The notes below the pieces were generated by a model, which was not told the origin of the DNA, made no database searches, and saw only the letters and a program-made list of their open reading frames with translations. Positions 34,223-47,111 of a stretch of DNA of 64,000 nt are shown piece after piece. The translations under genes were made by a program, and so were the position numbers. Source of the stretch: Blumeriella jaapii. Taxonomy: Eukaryota; Ascomycota; Leotiomycetes; Helotiales; Drepanopezizaceae. Positions within the stretch are counted from its first letter, which is position 1. Each line of letters begins with the position of its first letter. Where the stretch lies: NCBI GenBank assembly GCA_009599575.1, contig VWND01000075.1, forward strand, positions 744,001 to 808,000, given 5' to 3'.

Positions 34223-36649
34223 TCACTTCAACAGGTCTCCCACCTCCCTCGCCGCGTTCTTGATTCTCGGCTCCGGCGCCTTCTTCACTGCAGCATCCAC
34301 CGCCTTCCCAACCTCATACACACCCCCAGCCGCGCTTTTCACCTCGTCATCCACGCATACCACCGTCCCTAGCGCCATTAGGGCGCGGAACAGGACCTCG
34401 GAGTCTTTCTGCTTCTCCAGGATCTTGCCCAGCACCTCCACAACGGCCAGCGCGTAGTCGAACGGCGCGGCGTCCTTACCTGCGTTGAACAGGACAGCAT
34501 AGTTGACGTAGATGGTTGTCACGGCGATCAGTACGTTGCGGCTGGGCGAGGAAGAGGCCTTGACAGTGATGCCTTGAATCTTTTCAAATTCTCGTAACGC
34601 GAGAGCGCGGCCTTCGGGTGAGGCAAAGAGGTTGGCGAAGCCGCGAAGGGCCATCATGATGTGGTTGTCGCCAGAAGGATCTTCCTTCATGGCACCTCCC
34701 TCGAAAATGTCGATAATGTCGCCACCGGAGGCTGAGTAGGTTGCTGTTTCGGGAGACAGGGCCAGTGACCGCAGGAGATCAAGACCGGGTAAGCGGTCCT
34801 TATAAGGCCACTCGGTGGCGAGCTTGACTGCAAGCTGGAGGCCACCTTCTACCGACTCTGATCTGACTTTAGTGTCTTTGGACCCCAGATGACTGCACAA
34901 ATCGGCCAGAATTCGGAGTTCCTGTGGGTTCATGGACTTGTCTTTGTGGCCATTCGCAACTAAGTTTTTGTTGAGCTCGATAAGCTTCTTTTGTATCTTA
35001 GGTAGGGCAGCGGGGTCGAGGGATATGGGGATGTACTCCTTGTGAGGGAGACTCTTGACTGGCGGCGGAGAGGGTCTAGCTGGAGTCGCATCGTCTGGCC
35101 GATAGCGATTGTCACTTCCCCAAGGATCGGGTGCTCCTTGTGCAGGTGCAGCTTGCCCAATCGTGTGACCCTGTGTGTTTGTGATGATGAAATTGGCAAC
35201 TTGTTCGAGATACCCGACCGGTGCTTCGTTGTCCTGGATGAACTTGGTAGCAGCCTCATATGGACCTTGGGAGACGTTGTAAGGCAACTTGAGAGGCGGC
35301 TTGCCGTCCTCCATATCGACATCGAACACAAAGTCATACATCTGTCCCTTGTACTCGGTCTGCAATAGTTAGCATGGAAACTTGAATGTTGGGCCATGGG
35401 GCTAACCTTTTGACTGCTGCTTCCCACCGCGTCCACAACGGTACCGATCAGATCCCACTCTCCCCGGGAAGCAGACCACGAATGGGCCGTGATGCTGCCA
35501 TTCGGGTGCTTGATCTGGGCAATCTGGCCATCCTTCGTTCCGGATTTCTGTGTCAGAAAATCGGGTCCAGGTAGATTTTCGTTTTGCGCCGTAGACATCG
35601 TCTGCTGTGGAATAGCAGACGACTTTACAGATTCCTCGAACTGAGCAGTGGTTTCTGCATCTGCGCATCGCTCGGGACTTCGGGTAACACCCGCACGATC
35701 CTGTCACTTGCGCCCGTCACGATATCTCCATTCTCCGCACAAACGGCTACGCCCCAGACAGATATCGCAGGATGAGTAATGGTCTGAATACAGTTGGAGC
35801 CCTTCCACACTCTCAGTGTCCGATCCTCTCCAGAGCTGACTAACTCGCCGCTGGGCAGTGATGCGACAGAGTAAATAAAGCTATCGTGACCGCGCAGCTC
35901 ACCTGTTTGAATGCCCGAGATGCTCCAAAGTCGAATTACACCCTCATTGTCCGCCGAGGCAAAGTCTCCTCCGGATGGGTGTCCTTTGGCGAGTCGACAT
36001 AAAGCTCTGATAGGGGAGTTGCAGGCTTGAAACGCCTTGATCAGCTTGCCATCTCTCCGAAATATTCGGATCTTCTGGTCCGCGCATGCAGTGACTATGG
36101 TATTTGCATCGTACGCCAGGACTGCCCAAACCGTTCCGTCATGGCCCCTCAGAGTAACGTCGCATTCCCACTTTCCGACTGGGAATATCCGCGCATCGTG
36201 GTCCCAGGATCCACTGACGATGTAATTGCTTTCCGGGTCGACATCCAAGGCGCACACGTCTCTGCTGTGGCCGAGGAGCAGCGCCTCCGCGTCGTCTTCT
36301 GCGGCTTTGGAAGGCACTCGTACATCGACCACCACGTCCTTGCCGCCGGATATGATCAGGCCTTCTGGGAATCGGGCGTTGGGTGGAAGGAATGTCACGA
36401 CCCCCATCCAGGTGCGAGAGTGCGAAGAGATGGTGGCATCGTAGAGAGGAGGATTGTCGGAGAGAAGCTTCCATAAGCGGACCGAGCCATCTCGCGATGC
36501 TGAGAGGACTGCTTGAGGAGAGGGAAACGAGACGCCGCGCACCTGGGACTCCGAGGTCAGCAAGTGCCATAACAGAGTCGATTGGGGTTGGAGCTTCCTA
36601 CATCGTCCTCGTGGCCAGTCAGGATGGCCGAGATCTTGTATTCTGCCAT
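34223..36649 (-). CDS. DOA1: Doa1/Ufd3/PLAA, WD40-PFU-PUL ubiquitin-binding adaptor of Cdc48
   Basis: Binds ubiquitin through WD40 and PFU domains and Cdc48/p97 through the PUL domain, in ubiquitin homeostasis and protein turnover. Exon 1 (36649-36602; MAEYKISAILTGHEDD) joins across a 59-bp intron to exon 2 (36542-35407), with seven WD-type blades, for example SGSWDHDARIF and SSGEDRTLRVW. A 47-bp intron (35406-35360) then leads to exon 3 (35359-34223). The PFU domain spans this intron (GSITAHSWSASRGEWDLIGTVV then YDFVFDVDMEDGKPPLKLPYN). The PUL armadillo-like domain fills the last 270 residues. As read, the WD40 frame runs past a missing base at 35683-35688: GTGTTACCCG should encode VFTRS, and the sequence resumes exactly in the next frame (TRSPERCADAETTAQFEES). 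A one-base deletion, probably an assembly error, is the simplest reading. Confidence 0.9.
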
Positions 36650-37450
36650 GGTGGTGGATGTAGCTAGCTGTCTTTGGCAGCGCCGGTTGAAGATGCGCCA
36701 AAGAGCTTGGGCTTTGTTTCTCGTACCTGGAGACTGGCAGCTGCCAAGATCACCTTTTGGTGCCTTCGCGGAGGGGGGAGTTGTAGTGTTTTGGACGGCA
36801 GATAGAGCAAGTTGTAGGTGTTTTGGCAAGCAAGCGCGAGACGAGACTATTCCCACTGTCTCTCTTCAAGTTCCCACCAGCCGCCTTCCCTAATGTGGGT
36901 AAGGTCCCACCTTTCCCGGGCCGTCTCGCGCGCCGACCCCACTCTGGACCCTCGACCCACACGCAGGTATCGCGGGGTCGGAGCATAGTTGTTCCGAGAG
37001 AGCTAGCACTCCACTTCCCTCCACTCTGTCGCCTTGTCTTCTCTCCTCTCTCAACATCAGGAGCCTTCAGCCATCCTTCCGGCGCTCTTTGCTCTTTTGT
37101 TGCCGCTGTTTAGGACCGACCACGACGACAGTAACAACATCGGCATCGACAGCCACCACGACCTCGGCCACGACTTGCAGACGCAGCAACTACTTAACGA
37201 CGTGACGACTCAACGAATCTCCTTCTCACGATTTTCGAATCCATCCTTTAGATACCAGGCAACGTTTCCCTCCAATTTCAGTGGCGCAGACCTGCCAGCT
37301 CTCAGCAGCAAACACCGTTTCCATTGTCCCGTACCACATCATCACAAGCAATCCAAACACTCGACCTTATTCGCTTCACCCGACGCGCGCATCGCCCGGT
37401 CTCGTCATTTTCCTGCTACCTCTTTTGGCCAACTCTCCGTTTCTGAAATC
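36650..37450. promoter_or_regulatory. Divergent promoter region, Doa1 and STRAP-like genes
   Basis: The 800 bp lies between two divergent start codons. The plus-strand frame of the STRAP-like gene stays open upstream to 37034, but that sequence is Ser/His-rich and absent from the conserved protein start, so I treat it as 5' leader. Confidence 0.4.
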
Positions 37451-38743
37451 ATGGTTCCTCCTAGCCTCGAGCTGACCAAGGCCGCCGTCCCTCTTACGTG
37501 CCATGGCCATTCGCGACCTGTCACCCATCTCAGCTTTTCTGGATTTGTGGGTGACGAGGAATATTATATGATCTCGGCGTGCAAGGGTGTGTGCTGTGCG
37601 GGACGGCTGTTGCGACTGGACCTAGCTGACAGCGTCAGATAATAACCCTATGCTTCGGGATGGTTTGACTGGAGATTGGTACACTCGATTCCGGGACCTG
37701 GCATGCGACCGTAGCTGACTGTCGCAGGATCGGTACCTTCTTTGGACACAAAGGCGCCGTCTATCAAGCTCGTCTCTCCCCCGATGCGAATAATGCAGCT
37801 ACTGCCTCCGCCGACTTTACTGCGTGCGGATACCTGTGCGATTTTGGAAATCGTGGAATGATGTACTAACTTTTTCCTTAGAAAGATATGGGATACCTAT
37901 ACGGGCGAAACACTTTGCACCATTCAACACAACCACATTGTCCGTGCTATCGCATTCCCCCCCGAGAACAGCACCTTGCTCGCGACAGGTGGCATGGAAA
38001 AGAAACTCCGAATATTTGACCTTTCAACCATCGACGCTATTTCAGCTCCTTCTCTCCCTGTGACCAACGGTGCCTCAATCGCCGAGAAGAACGAAAAGAC
38101 TGCTGGGCGCCAACTCATAAACGCAGATGCAGGCTTCGAGGTCGGTGTTGGAGTGCACAAGGGCACGATCAAGGCTATTGTCTGGACCCGCGACCCGAAC
38201 GTCCTGGTCACAGCTGCCGACGACAAGGTAATTCGATGGTGGGATCTGCAGACTCGAACCGTAGTACAAGAGCTCGTTGTTCAAGGTGAAATTGGATCTT
38301 GCGAATTCACAAACAGCAAGCCAGAACCCGATGATATTGGCGGCGGGTTACCAGTTCTGTGCATTGCTGCGGGCAAGACCATCTACTTCTACGGAGGAAG
38401 CGATGCCAGGACTCTGATCAAGAGCATCAGCCTTCCATATGAGGTCGCCAGTGTTGCGCTTCACCCAGCCCAGCGAAAGTATATCACCGGAGGTACGAAG
38501 GATACTTGGGCCAAGGTGTACACTTGGGATGACCAGAAGGAAATTGGTAATCCTCCCCCCCCCACCACGTACCCCACACTGACACTCTCAGATCTCCACA
38601 AAGGTCATCACGGCCCCATCTGGAGCATCAGCTTTTCCCCCGACGGCAACCTCTACTCCACCGGCAGCGAAGACGGCACCATCAAGCTGTGGAAGAACTG
38701 CACCGGCGCGTATGGTCTCTGGCGTGCAAACGGCGCCGACTAA
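37451..38743 (+). CDS. STRAP-like WD40 repeat protein
   Basis: Related to serine-threonine kinase receptor-associated protein (STRAP/UNRIP), a seven-blade WD40 adaptor that in animals also joins the SMN complex; the fungal role is poorly defined. Five exons: 37451-37586, 37639-37678, 37728-37823, 37882-38546 and 38592-38743, giving 362 residues with all splice codons intact. The start PLTCHGHSRPVTHLSFS is the family signature. Blades include IGTFFGHKGAVYQARLSPD, ATASADFTAKIWDTYTG, LLATGGMEKKLRIFDL, VLVTAADDKVIRWWDL and LYSTGSEDGTIKLWK. An insertion of about 40 residues with a charged segment (IAEKNEKTAGRQLINADAGF) lies between blades 3 and 4. It is divergent from Doa1. Confidence 0.9.
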
Positions 38744-41188
38744 TTCATCATCTGCTGTTCATAGATTCTGGCCCGCAGTTCTTTCTGGATCGAGATACCA
38801 TTACATGGAGTTCTGGGTCGTCATCTGGCCAACGGGGGATCCCACACCAAGAGGTCGTGCGTAATGATATCTCGCGTGCTGGTGGATTTTCACCTGCGGA
38901 TGGTTAAATAGAGAGTGAGATTCACATCGAAATGGGTTATCTGTCCACCGGTAATTTGCGTTTGGGTCTCACTTTTACGGTGCTTTTTGGAACCGCTGTT
39001 AAAACATACGTGAGTAAGGATACCGTTACTGGATAGACCAAGTGCTATGGTTACTTTCCTTTCTCTCTCCCTTGCCCGCCTTTTCTCCCTCTTTCTCTGT
39101 ATTTGTTGCTTCACGTGTGGTTAAACTGGCACCAACCGTACCTGCCCTTGTACTACAGCCCAGAAGTTAACTGGAAACTTAATTCTTCATGAACAGTCCT
39201 CTTTCGAGTCCACAATCGACAACATTTCTTATCCATTACATCTTTCTTTCTAACCCTGTTTCACGAGTTCATCATTATTATCCTCATTGTCTACCTACCC
39301 AGGTTGCAGGGAGTTAGGAGATCTGAACAACCGCAATAGGTACATGAAAAAAGGCGGTCTTGTCGTTTATTGAACATTATTTAGAATCACTAGGAGCTGG
39401 GAATTTGTGAACTAATGACCTTCTTACGTTCAGTCTCCGTTTTTCTTCCCTTTCTGATGTAGTATTCCTGTGAGGTAGCCTGTAAAGTAGTGATGAAATA
39501 TAAAATTTGTTGTGTTTGGCTATGTAAGGAGTGGAGTAGAGTAAGGGCAGATGATCACTCACTCACTCACTCACTCACTTTTCAAAAGAGCTGTGTGTCT
39601 GTGTCATCACTCCCGCGAAACGTGAGCAGTGAGCACCTCACACGGACGGCGCTATTCGACTTGGGGCCTTAGGCTTATCTACCAAGACGGCTTTCGTAAA
39701 ATAGGTATGGTGGTTTTCAATGTAGGGGTGGCAGTTGCCGAGGCATTTACCTACATGTTGTCATCAGCGCGTCTCGAAGTCCTGAAGAAGGCAATTGGCC
39801 TCTTCTTCTGAGATACGAGGCCGTGGCCGCTAAATGGTTTTGGTGTGGTGAGATGCGGATGCTTTATTTGTAGGTAGGTCGGTATCTGGCGGCAGTGTTG
39901 TGGTGTCCAGGAAAAGGAGAGTTGTGTGAACGGGATTTACTTAAAAGCGAAGAACGGGCCCTGGGTGAGAAATGCTTGCTTGCGTACAGTAAGAGATAGG
40001 TATCGGTATGTAAGATGGAGGGTAGATGGGATGTCATCATGTCATGACCGTGTACGTTCGACACTTGGAGAGAAATCGTGGTGTTGTGCCCTACTAAAGG
40101 CCCTGATACCTACAGTGCAGTACTGTAGACGCCAAGGACTGATTGACTATAATCAAACAGTTGAAACTTGCGATCCAATAGCTGGATGAGTTAATTATAT
40201 ACTCTGCAGTTAGCGATACATCGACCGCAAAAGATCGCCAGAATCAGATGTTGGCGCGAACAAGAATGAGGCGAAGCCAGAGTGGCAAACATGAGGGGGA
40301 AGAATGGGATAATCAAAACGGCACACGCATCCTCGCACTTTCAAGAAGCGACGGTCACCCCAACTTGGAATGGAGACCGAGCTCTGCCAAACCAAGAGAA
40401 GTCTCTCTTTCCAAGCACGTAGCGGTAGTACAGACCACCGGCGATAATCTATGTACCTACTCTACGCGGCACGGCAGAAGGGGCATTGCCTTGTTTCAGG
40501 ACCCGATCCACGTCATGTCACATCTCCATCTTCTATGTGGATGTCCCTCACCCCTCACCCACCACTCGCAAGGAGCTGACTGTGTGGAGTTGTGTTGCGT
40601 AAGGTAAGGAAGATTTAAGGTGCGTTGCCCTGCCGGCGGATCTAACTTCGTCCCGCCAACTAAGAATGTATTGATTGACTGGAAGACCGAGAGAGGTGAT
40701 CCGAGCTTGTATCGTACAGTACTGTACTGTAAATAAGCATTGTAAGGATTCATAACATGCATAGCGACCGATCGACATTGATAATGCTGTACTGTACACA
40801 CTTATAATGAGTGGTCATTATGAAAAGAAGCGAATCCTTAGCGAGCGATTGTTTACCTCATCCGGCGCCTCTCCAAGCCCAAGCCAGCAACGCCATCCCT
40901 TCGAATCTTCTTATTTCTCCTTCATTGCTGTGGACACTCTCTTCTTTGCTTTGCTTTGCTCTGCTCTGCTCTGCCCTGCTCTGCTCTACTCTGCCGCGAC
41001 AGTCACTCTATGCGAGACAGACGCCTGACATCATACCGTCGCCCGGCCCTGCTGCGTTCGCTCCCCTTGGCCAACTTCCCTCCCGCTCCACTCCTCTCCA
41101 CTCCGCTCCACCCGCTCCACTCCACTCCGCCCTTCTCCACACACTCTCTCTCTCTCTTGTTTCACTTTCCCTCCCTTTCTTCGCCGTC
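38744..41188. other. Intergenic region with microsatellites
   Basis: No supportable gene. It contains a TCAC run (about 39557-39580), GTACAGTACTGTAC words (40715-40735, 40786-40797) and a CT-rich TTTGC/TCTGC repeat tract (40935-41000) that is part of the leader of the downstream glucanase gene. The glucanase frame is open upstream to 40811, but that part is a Leu/Ser/Cys string from the CT-rich leader. Confidence 0.5.
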
Positions 41189-43398
41189 ATGCAACGTCGA
41201 TATTCCTTTGAATCCAAACAAGCCCATTCCCTTGACGACAACATCACCTACACCATTCCATCGGCAGGGCCCCAACCGTACCATTCGTCGCTGTTGCCGC
41301 CGCCGCCGCCTCCGCCTCGAGGCATTCCGGTCGCGTGTCCCGAGAGCAGCAGCAACGTCAACCGCCGTGCGTACGACGCCATCCGACGAAACAACAGTCA
41401 AGAGCGTAGCCAGACGCGACCTCTGCTGGGTAACGGCACTCGCCCGACCAGTCCGGAACGCGTGCCTGTGCCGCCACCGCATCGCGATCAACAGGGCCGC
41501 ATCTGGGGACGAGAACTGGGCTACACGACCTCACACCACGCGAACATCACCCCCGGAGCAGACAATTTTGGAGTGCAAGCCGCCGGAGGGATTGCTGGAA
41601 TTGCAATGGGCGTCGCGGACGCACACGCCCGCGAGGGCGGCCTGGAGCCCATGAGGAACACACCGGGCTACGACCCTCGTATAGAGGGACGTGGCAGCGG
41701 GCCCGGATACGAGGGCTACGAAGACTCACCCTACGGAAGTTCTGTGCCGCGGTTGGACCAGTCCCAGTCTTCCTTGACGCCTTTGGGAGCGGCTGCCTTC
41801 CCCCCCGGACTGGCATCGCCGCAAGCCCGTTCCGTCGTCTCGCGCTCAGATCATAGCGCAGTATCACAGCCGTACGTGGATAATCCCAATCCGTTCCAAC
41901 AGCGATTTTCGAGAAATATGGACCCGAACATGGGGGAGATCGATCCGAGCATCATCGACGACGACGGAGACGACGGGTTGGACTACAGGCACCGGTCAAA
42001 TATAAGTCTGAGCCACGATTCGAACGGCAACAGGGGAAGCGTAGCGAACGCGGGAGCGGCTGCTACTGGGGGAGTGTTAGGGACCTTGGGAGGTCTGGTA
42101 GGAAAGAAGGGAGGCGCGAACGAAACAGAGTACGACGCCGTCACGAATCCATACGGGGGACCCAACAACTTCGAACTCGGAGAAGGGCAAGAGAAGAGCG
42201 CTTGGATGGCGAAGGACCAGAAAGCGAAGAAACGGCGGAAGTGCTGGATGCTGTTTGGCATCATTGCGGTGATTTTCTGTGCCATTGTAGGAGCCATTGT
42301 GGGCGGAATCGTGGGAACGTCCGGGAGCGGCTCGGGCGATTCGAAGGCCAAACCCCAGGGTGCTTCGGCGTCTGACGATACGTCGAACAACGGAGACTTG
42401 GATAAGAATTCTGCGGAGATTAAGAAGCTTCTTGGCAATACGAACCTGCACAAGGTGTTTCCGGGCATCGACTATACCCCTATGTAAGTGTGCCAGGGGA
42501 CAATGATCCTACGGTGCTGACTCTTGTCTCTAGGTATACGCAATATCCAGATTGTATGCATTACCCGCCATCCCAGAACAACGTGACTCGCGACCTGGCC
42601 GTTATTTCCCAACTCACCAACACCATTCGTCTCTACGGAACCGATTGCAACCAGACTGAGATGGTCCTCCACTCAATCGACCGATTAGGACTGAAAGACA
42701 CGATGAAAGTGTGGATGGGCGTCTGGCAAGACAAGAATGCGACGACGAATGCCCGGCAAATTGCCCAGATGTATGACGTGTTCGACAAGTATGGCGGCGA
42801 CTCCTTCTATGGCGTCGTCGTCGGCAATGAGGTGCTCTTCCGTGAAGACATGACCATCGCGGAACTTCAGACTGTTCTGACCGACGTCAAAAGCAACCTC
42901 ACCGCCAAGGGCATCAACCTCCCGCTGTCCAGCTCAGACCTGGGCGACGACTGGACGCAGGGGCTCTCGGATATCGTCGACTACGTGATGGCCAACATCC
43001 ACCCCTTCTTCGCGGGCGTCACGGCCGATCAGGCGGCCTCCTGGACGTGGGAATTCTGGCAAAACCACAACGTGGTCCTCAAGTCGGACCTCACGAAGCA
43101 CATCATCTCGGAGACGGGGTGGCCGTCGGCGGGCGGTATCGGCTGCGGCGCGGCGACGTCGTGCACGAACGGTAGCGTGGCGGGCGTCGCCGAGATGAAC
43201 GCGTTCATGGACAGCTGGGTGTGCCAGGCGCTGGCGAATGGCACCAACTACTTCTGGTTCGAGTCCTTCGATGAACCGTGGAAAATCAAGTATAACGAGC
43301 CCGGCAAGGAGTGGGAGGACAAGTGGGGCCTGATGGACGTCAACCGGAACCTGAAGCCGGGCATCAAGATCCCGGATTGTGGGGGAAAGACGGTTTAG
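41189..43398 (+). CDS. btgC: Membrane-anchored GH17 glucan endo-1,3-beta-glucosidase (BtgC-like)
   Basis: Hydrolyses beta-1,3-glucan in wall remodelling. Exon 1 (41189-42483) and exon 2 (42534-43398) are joined by a 50-bp intron splitting an ATG codon; 719 residues. The first 345 or so residues are a Pro/Ser/Gly-rich cytoplasmic tail with a PPPPPPPP run and many basic and Ser sites. A type II signal-anchor follows ([20 protein letters not shown] onward, about 350-375), then a Ser/Gly linker and the GH17 TIM barrel. The acid/base glutamate lies in VVVGNEVLF (about 530) and the nucleophile in [10 protein letters not shown] (about 623). [11 protein letters not shown] and the Cys residues near CMHYPP are also family features. 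This layout is that of Aspergillus BtgC/EglC-group enzymes. Confidence 0.93.
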
Positions 43399-43971
43399 GG
43401 GAGAAAGATGGTTTAGGGGAAGTCTTCCCCCACCCCCTTACTCCTGGCGTGAGAGTGTGTAAGAGCGAGAAGAGGGTGTGTAGATGACCTAAGGTGAATT
43501 TTGTACACATACGCAGAATATGGATATGAACACCGGAGACAGAGATATCGGGTTGAGCTGAAAGGGGAGACTGAACGCAAGCAAGTAATGGAGCATCATG
43601 CATAAGATTTTATCAGACCTCGTGGCGGGCTCCCTCCCGTCCGTCTGTCTCATGTCGACTGCTGGCTTTCTCTCTTCTTCTGAGGAGATACGGAAGCAAG
43701 AATAGCAAATCATAAAGTTAAACAGTTTAATGACACGACTAGTTAGTCACCTAAGGTTCCTCTCTTTCTCGCGTGAAACGCTTTTGTGTTTCTTGCCTTC
43801 TTGCTTCTCTTTCTCCTCTCGGAACGAATGAAACAGGCTGTTGGTGTTTTCTTCCGAAGGGTGGTTGGTGGAGGGGGCCTTTGAAATGTGGTGGCGGAAT
43901 TATCTTCAACGTCAGAGCTGTGATGGCTGGCTTGTGAAAGTGTAGATGTATATCTATAGGTATATCTATAC

Positions 43972-44152
43972 ATATATACATATACACATATACACATATA
44001 CACATATACACATATACACATATACACATATACACATATACACATATACACATATACACATATACACATATACACATATACACATATACACATATACACA
44101 TATACACATATACACATATACACATATACACATATACACATATACACATATA
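43972..44152. repeat. 8-bp satellite (ACATATAC)n
   Basis: About 21 nearly perfect tandem copies of ACATATAC. All frames through it are open, so long apparent ORFs here are artefacts. Confidence 0.92.
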
Positions 44153-44358
44153 TTGATGTGAGTGTATTGTACAAATTAATATATGTGCATAACATGTGTA
44201 TGTATGTACCTTTATATGTATGTACCTTTATATATGTGTATATATGTGTGTGTAGTATGTGAACCACCATCTGAGTCATAAGTAGGTAGGCACCAGATAC
44301 ATCTTCTATCTGTAGATAACGAGAGAGGGGGGCAGAGGGAGCAGTGGGAGAGACTCTT

Positions 44359-44360
<2 letters not shown>

Positions 44361-44389
<29 letters not shown>
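44361..44389. repeat. Homopolymer run of 29 G
   Basis: An uninterrupted G run preceded by CTCTTTT and followed by CGCCATGG. G tracts of this size can form quadruplexes, and the length call is unreliable. Confidence 0.9.
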
Positions 44390-44393
<4 letters not shown>

Positions 44394-45267
44394 ATGGCTT
44401 CCTGCTTCTTCTCCCCCTCGCGTCTTTTCATCTTTGGGTTCTCGGGTTTGGGTTGGGGTTGGGGTCTGGGGTTTGGGAGGCGGAGGTTTTGATGTGCCTG
44501 TTTCGCTCGGTTTGTGCTTCTTGGATGGGTTGAGGCGGGTGTTTGTTTGCTTCTGCTTCTGTCTCTGCTTCTGCGTCGGCGTTTGCGTGGATGGGGGTGC
44601 CGGAAGAAGGGCGAGGGGGGGGGGGGAGCGATGGTTTGGGTTTTGGATTTGGATTTGGGCGTGCTTGCTTGCTTGGGGAGTCGTTGGCTGGATGGACGGC
44701 GATGGTGGTAGTGGGTGGGTGGGAGTGGTGTTTAAGGGCTTGAAGAGGGTGGGATTGAGGGTGGATGAGAGGAGTCGGGGACTTTGGTGGGCTGTGGGGA
44801 GGGGGCGTAAGAGAAGATGGAAGGAAGATGGGTGGGTGTTCATCGTAGGTAGTGAGGGAGGTAAACTTCTTCTTTTCTGTTGAGCGTTAAAGCGATTCCC
44901 TCCCCGACAGTCGCAATTTAGGGGTGAGGAAGGTTGTGAGTATAGAGCTTGTCGCTTGAAAATTGAAGATTTGGGGGTTGGTATGCTAATTCTAGGGGAA
45001 AGGAAGGATAAGTAGGATAGGAATTTGGGAATGAGAGGGAATGATTGTGCTGTGGTTTAAGACTACCCTGATTGTTGGGATTGTTCTTCATTCACAGGGG
45101 GGCTGTTTGTTGTTGAATGCGTGATCCGAATCTATCTGATAGTAAGGTAGCTTTTACCACCGTCACGTTGGTGGGATTAAGAGCGGTGTAGTGAACGAGT
45201 TCCTTTGCGCGAGGATTCCAAGGCTTCCGACTGTGGGAGAGAAGAGAAGTTCAAGCTTGGTTGCAAC

Positions 45268-45384
45268 TCAAGAGGATCAAGAAGAGGATCAAGAAGAGGA
45301 TCAAGAAGAGGACCAAGAAGAAGATCAAGAAGAGGATCAAGAAGAGGTTCAAGAAGAAGACCAAGAAGAAGACCAAGAAGAGAC
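45268..45384. repeat. 12-bp minisatellite (CAAGAAGAGGAT)
   Basis: About nine to ten units of CAAGAAGAGGAT with transitions such as GAC for GAT and GTT for GAT. One frame reads as DQEE repeats, another as SRRG repeats. The open frame around it (45191-45541) has no domain, so coding status is undecided. Confidence 0.8.
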
Positions 45385-47111
45385 CACGAGCAGTCGGATA
45401 AAACACCACAGCACAAAGACCAATCTCGGGAAAAATCTGCAAATTCAGGATCCCAAAACCGAAACAATGACTCGAATACTTGTGCTCGCGAACAGCATTG
45501 CGCACGAATTTTTCAAATCGCTGAATGTGGCCTTTCAGTAGTGAACCACCCCATAGCATCAACAGTTCAACCCAGACCCAGCAGCGCTCGGTATCGATCC
45601 TCGAGCAAGTATCAGGAAAGCGGAGTACCAGCTATCCGGATCGCTGCGTTCCGGAGACAAACAACTAGTTCCTAACGAGGAACTCCAAAGCTCACTCACT
45701 CACTATGAAACGATCGATGCCACGGCGTCCCAAAGAGGCCAACTCCAATCCCCCGGTGGAGAGTCCAAGCGTCCGACGAGGGAGGAATTTATGCATAAAG
45801 CAACCGGCTTATAATTGCTCTCCAAACCCGGGCGAGGAGTGCCGGTAGCATGGAAAAACGGCGTGTTTACCTCCATCACCTCGCCAACGAGCCCACCCAC
45901 TAGTGCGCATTTCTCGCTACGAAGAATGCTCGCCATGAATATACCTACCCCTGGAGCGACGACATCTGTGCGTGTCTGCTTTGGGATCTCGCGGCGGAGT
46001 AGCTGTGACGCAAACAGGCGCCGCACCTAGTACTGTCGAGTAACATCCGATCCACACACCGTACTGTACTGTGCTGTACTTGTACTGTACGTAGATGGGT
46101 AGGTGCTGCGCTGTGCTGTGCTGTGCTTATCTACCCGCCAGGCATGAGCGCGAGTCCGAGTCGGGACATGTCCACGGCGCGTCCGTCGTCAGCGCTCTCG
46201 AGAACAGAAAAGTGGGAGGAGGCGAAAAGGGGACGTGGAATCCCCCCCGTGTCCACCGAGCAGAGTCGATCATCCAGCTAAGTAGGTAGGTAGGCGTGAG
46301 CGCCCCCCCGCACAGTCGCCGTCGAGCTCAGGGCGCGGCTCAGGGGGAGGGATGGGGTGGTTGCTTAGGCACAGTACTGTATGTTGCTGGAGTTGTGTAG
46401 ACGTCGGCGGTACGTAGGTAGAAATGCCTCAGAGTCTCGCCGCGCGAGGAGATGGATGATGTTGGCTCTCCGGCCACTCCGGTGCTGCGGAGGACGGGGT
46501 TGGGCATGTTTGAAACGGAGGCTTTGGGCGTTGTGTGCGTGGCTGCGTGGCTGGGGTCTACGGTAGATGGAAGGGAGAATGGAATTGTTTGGCAAGACTC
46601 GAGAGCTGGAAATTGTGGTCGAGTCTGGAAAGGGAAAAACAGGCCAAGCGAGGGGTGAGCGATTAAGAAAGTGATGAGCCGCTAATTCTCAAAGCTTTTT
46701 CGTGGCTCATCAGATTCCTCGGCGACAGGGCTGAAAAGAGCATGTGGATCGGTAAGTCTTGTTCGAGAAGGGTGCATTCAGGATGCAAGGGATCACGATC
46801 ACATCATGTGGGAGACAGGCAAGGGTCCAAAACAAGAATGAGTTACAACCCATCAAACCCCGTTTTTTGATTATTCGCTATTAAGTCCTCCTCCAATGCC
46901 AATGCGAGAACATCATTGCCATGACTGATGGTATGAATGCGCGCTCGAAAGCGCCGAACGATGCATCACAGACCAGTACCGCGCGTGTTGTCTACATGAG
47001 TGGGTCGTGTTCACATGAACATTCCCCACCAAGAAAAAGCCCTAACCCAAGATCAAAAGCCGAAAGGAATCGAGGTGCCGTATATACAATCCATCACCAC
47101 CGTTCTGGATT

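Larger units (their letters stand above)
43399..47111. other. Repeat-rich intergenic region
   Basis: 3.7 kb without a supportable gene. It carries the 8-bp satellite (43972-44152), a 29-base G run (44361-44389), G/T-rich DNA to 44880, a 12-bp minisatellite (45268-45384), GTACTGTAC words (46060-46092, 46370-46383) and a 9-bp inverted repeat (46672-46712). A minus-strand proline-rich open frame spans the G run but depends on its length and has no domain. Confidence 0.5.

Noticed and set aside
40811..41188. In-frame N-terminal extension of the GH17 enzyme
   Set aside because: The sequence is a CT-rich leader giving Leu/Ser/Cys strings; the family start fits the ATG at 41189.
43743..44843. Minus-strand open frame of 366 codons, Pro/Thr-rich then satellite-encoded
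   Set aside because: It runs through the 8-bp satellite and the 29-G run; its frame depends on an unreliable homopolymer length.
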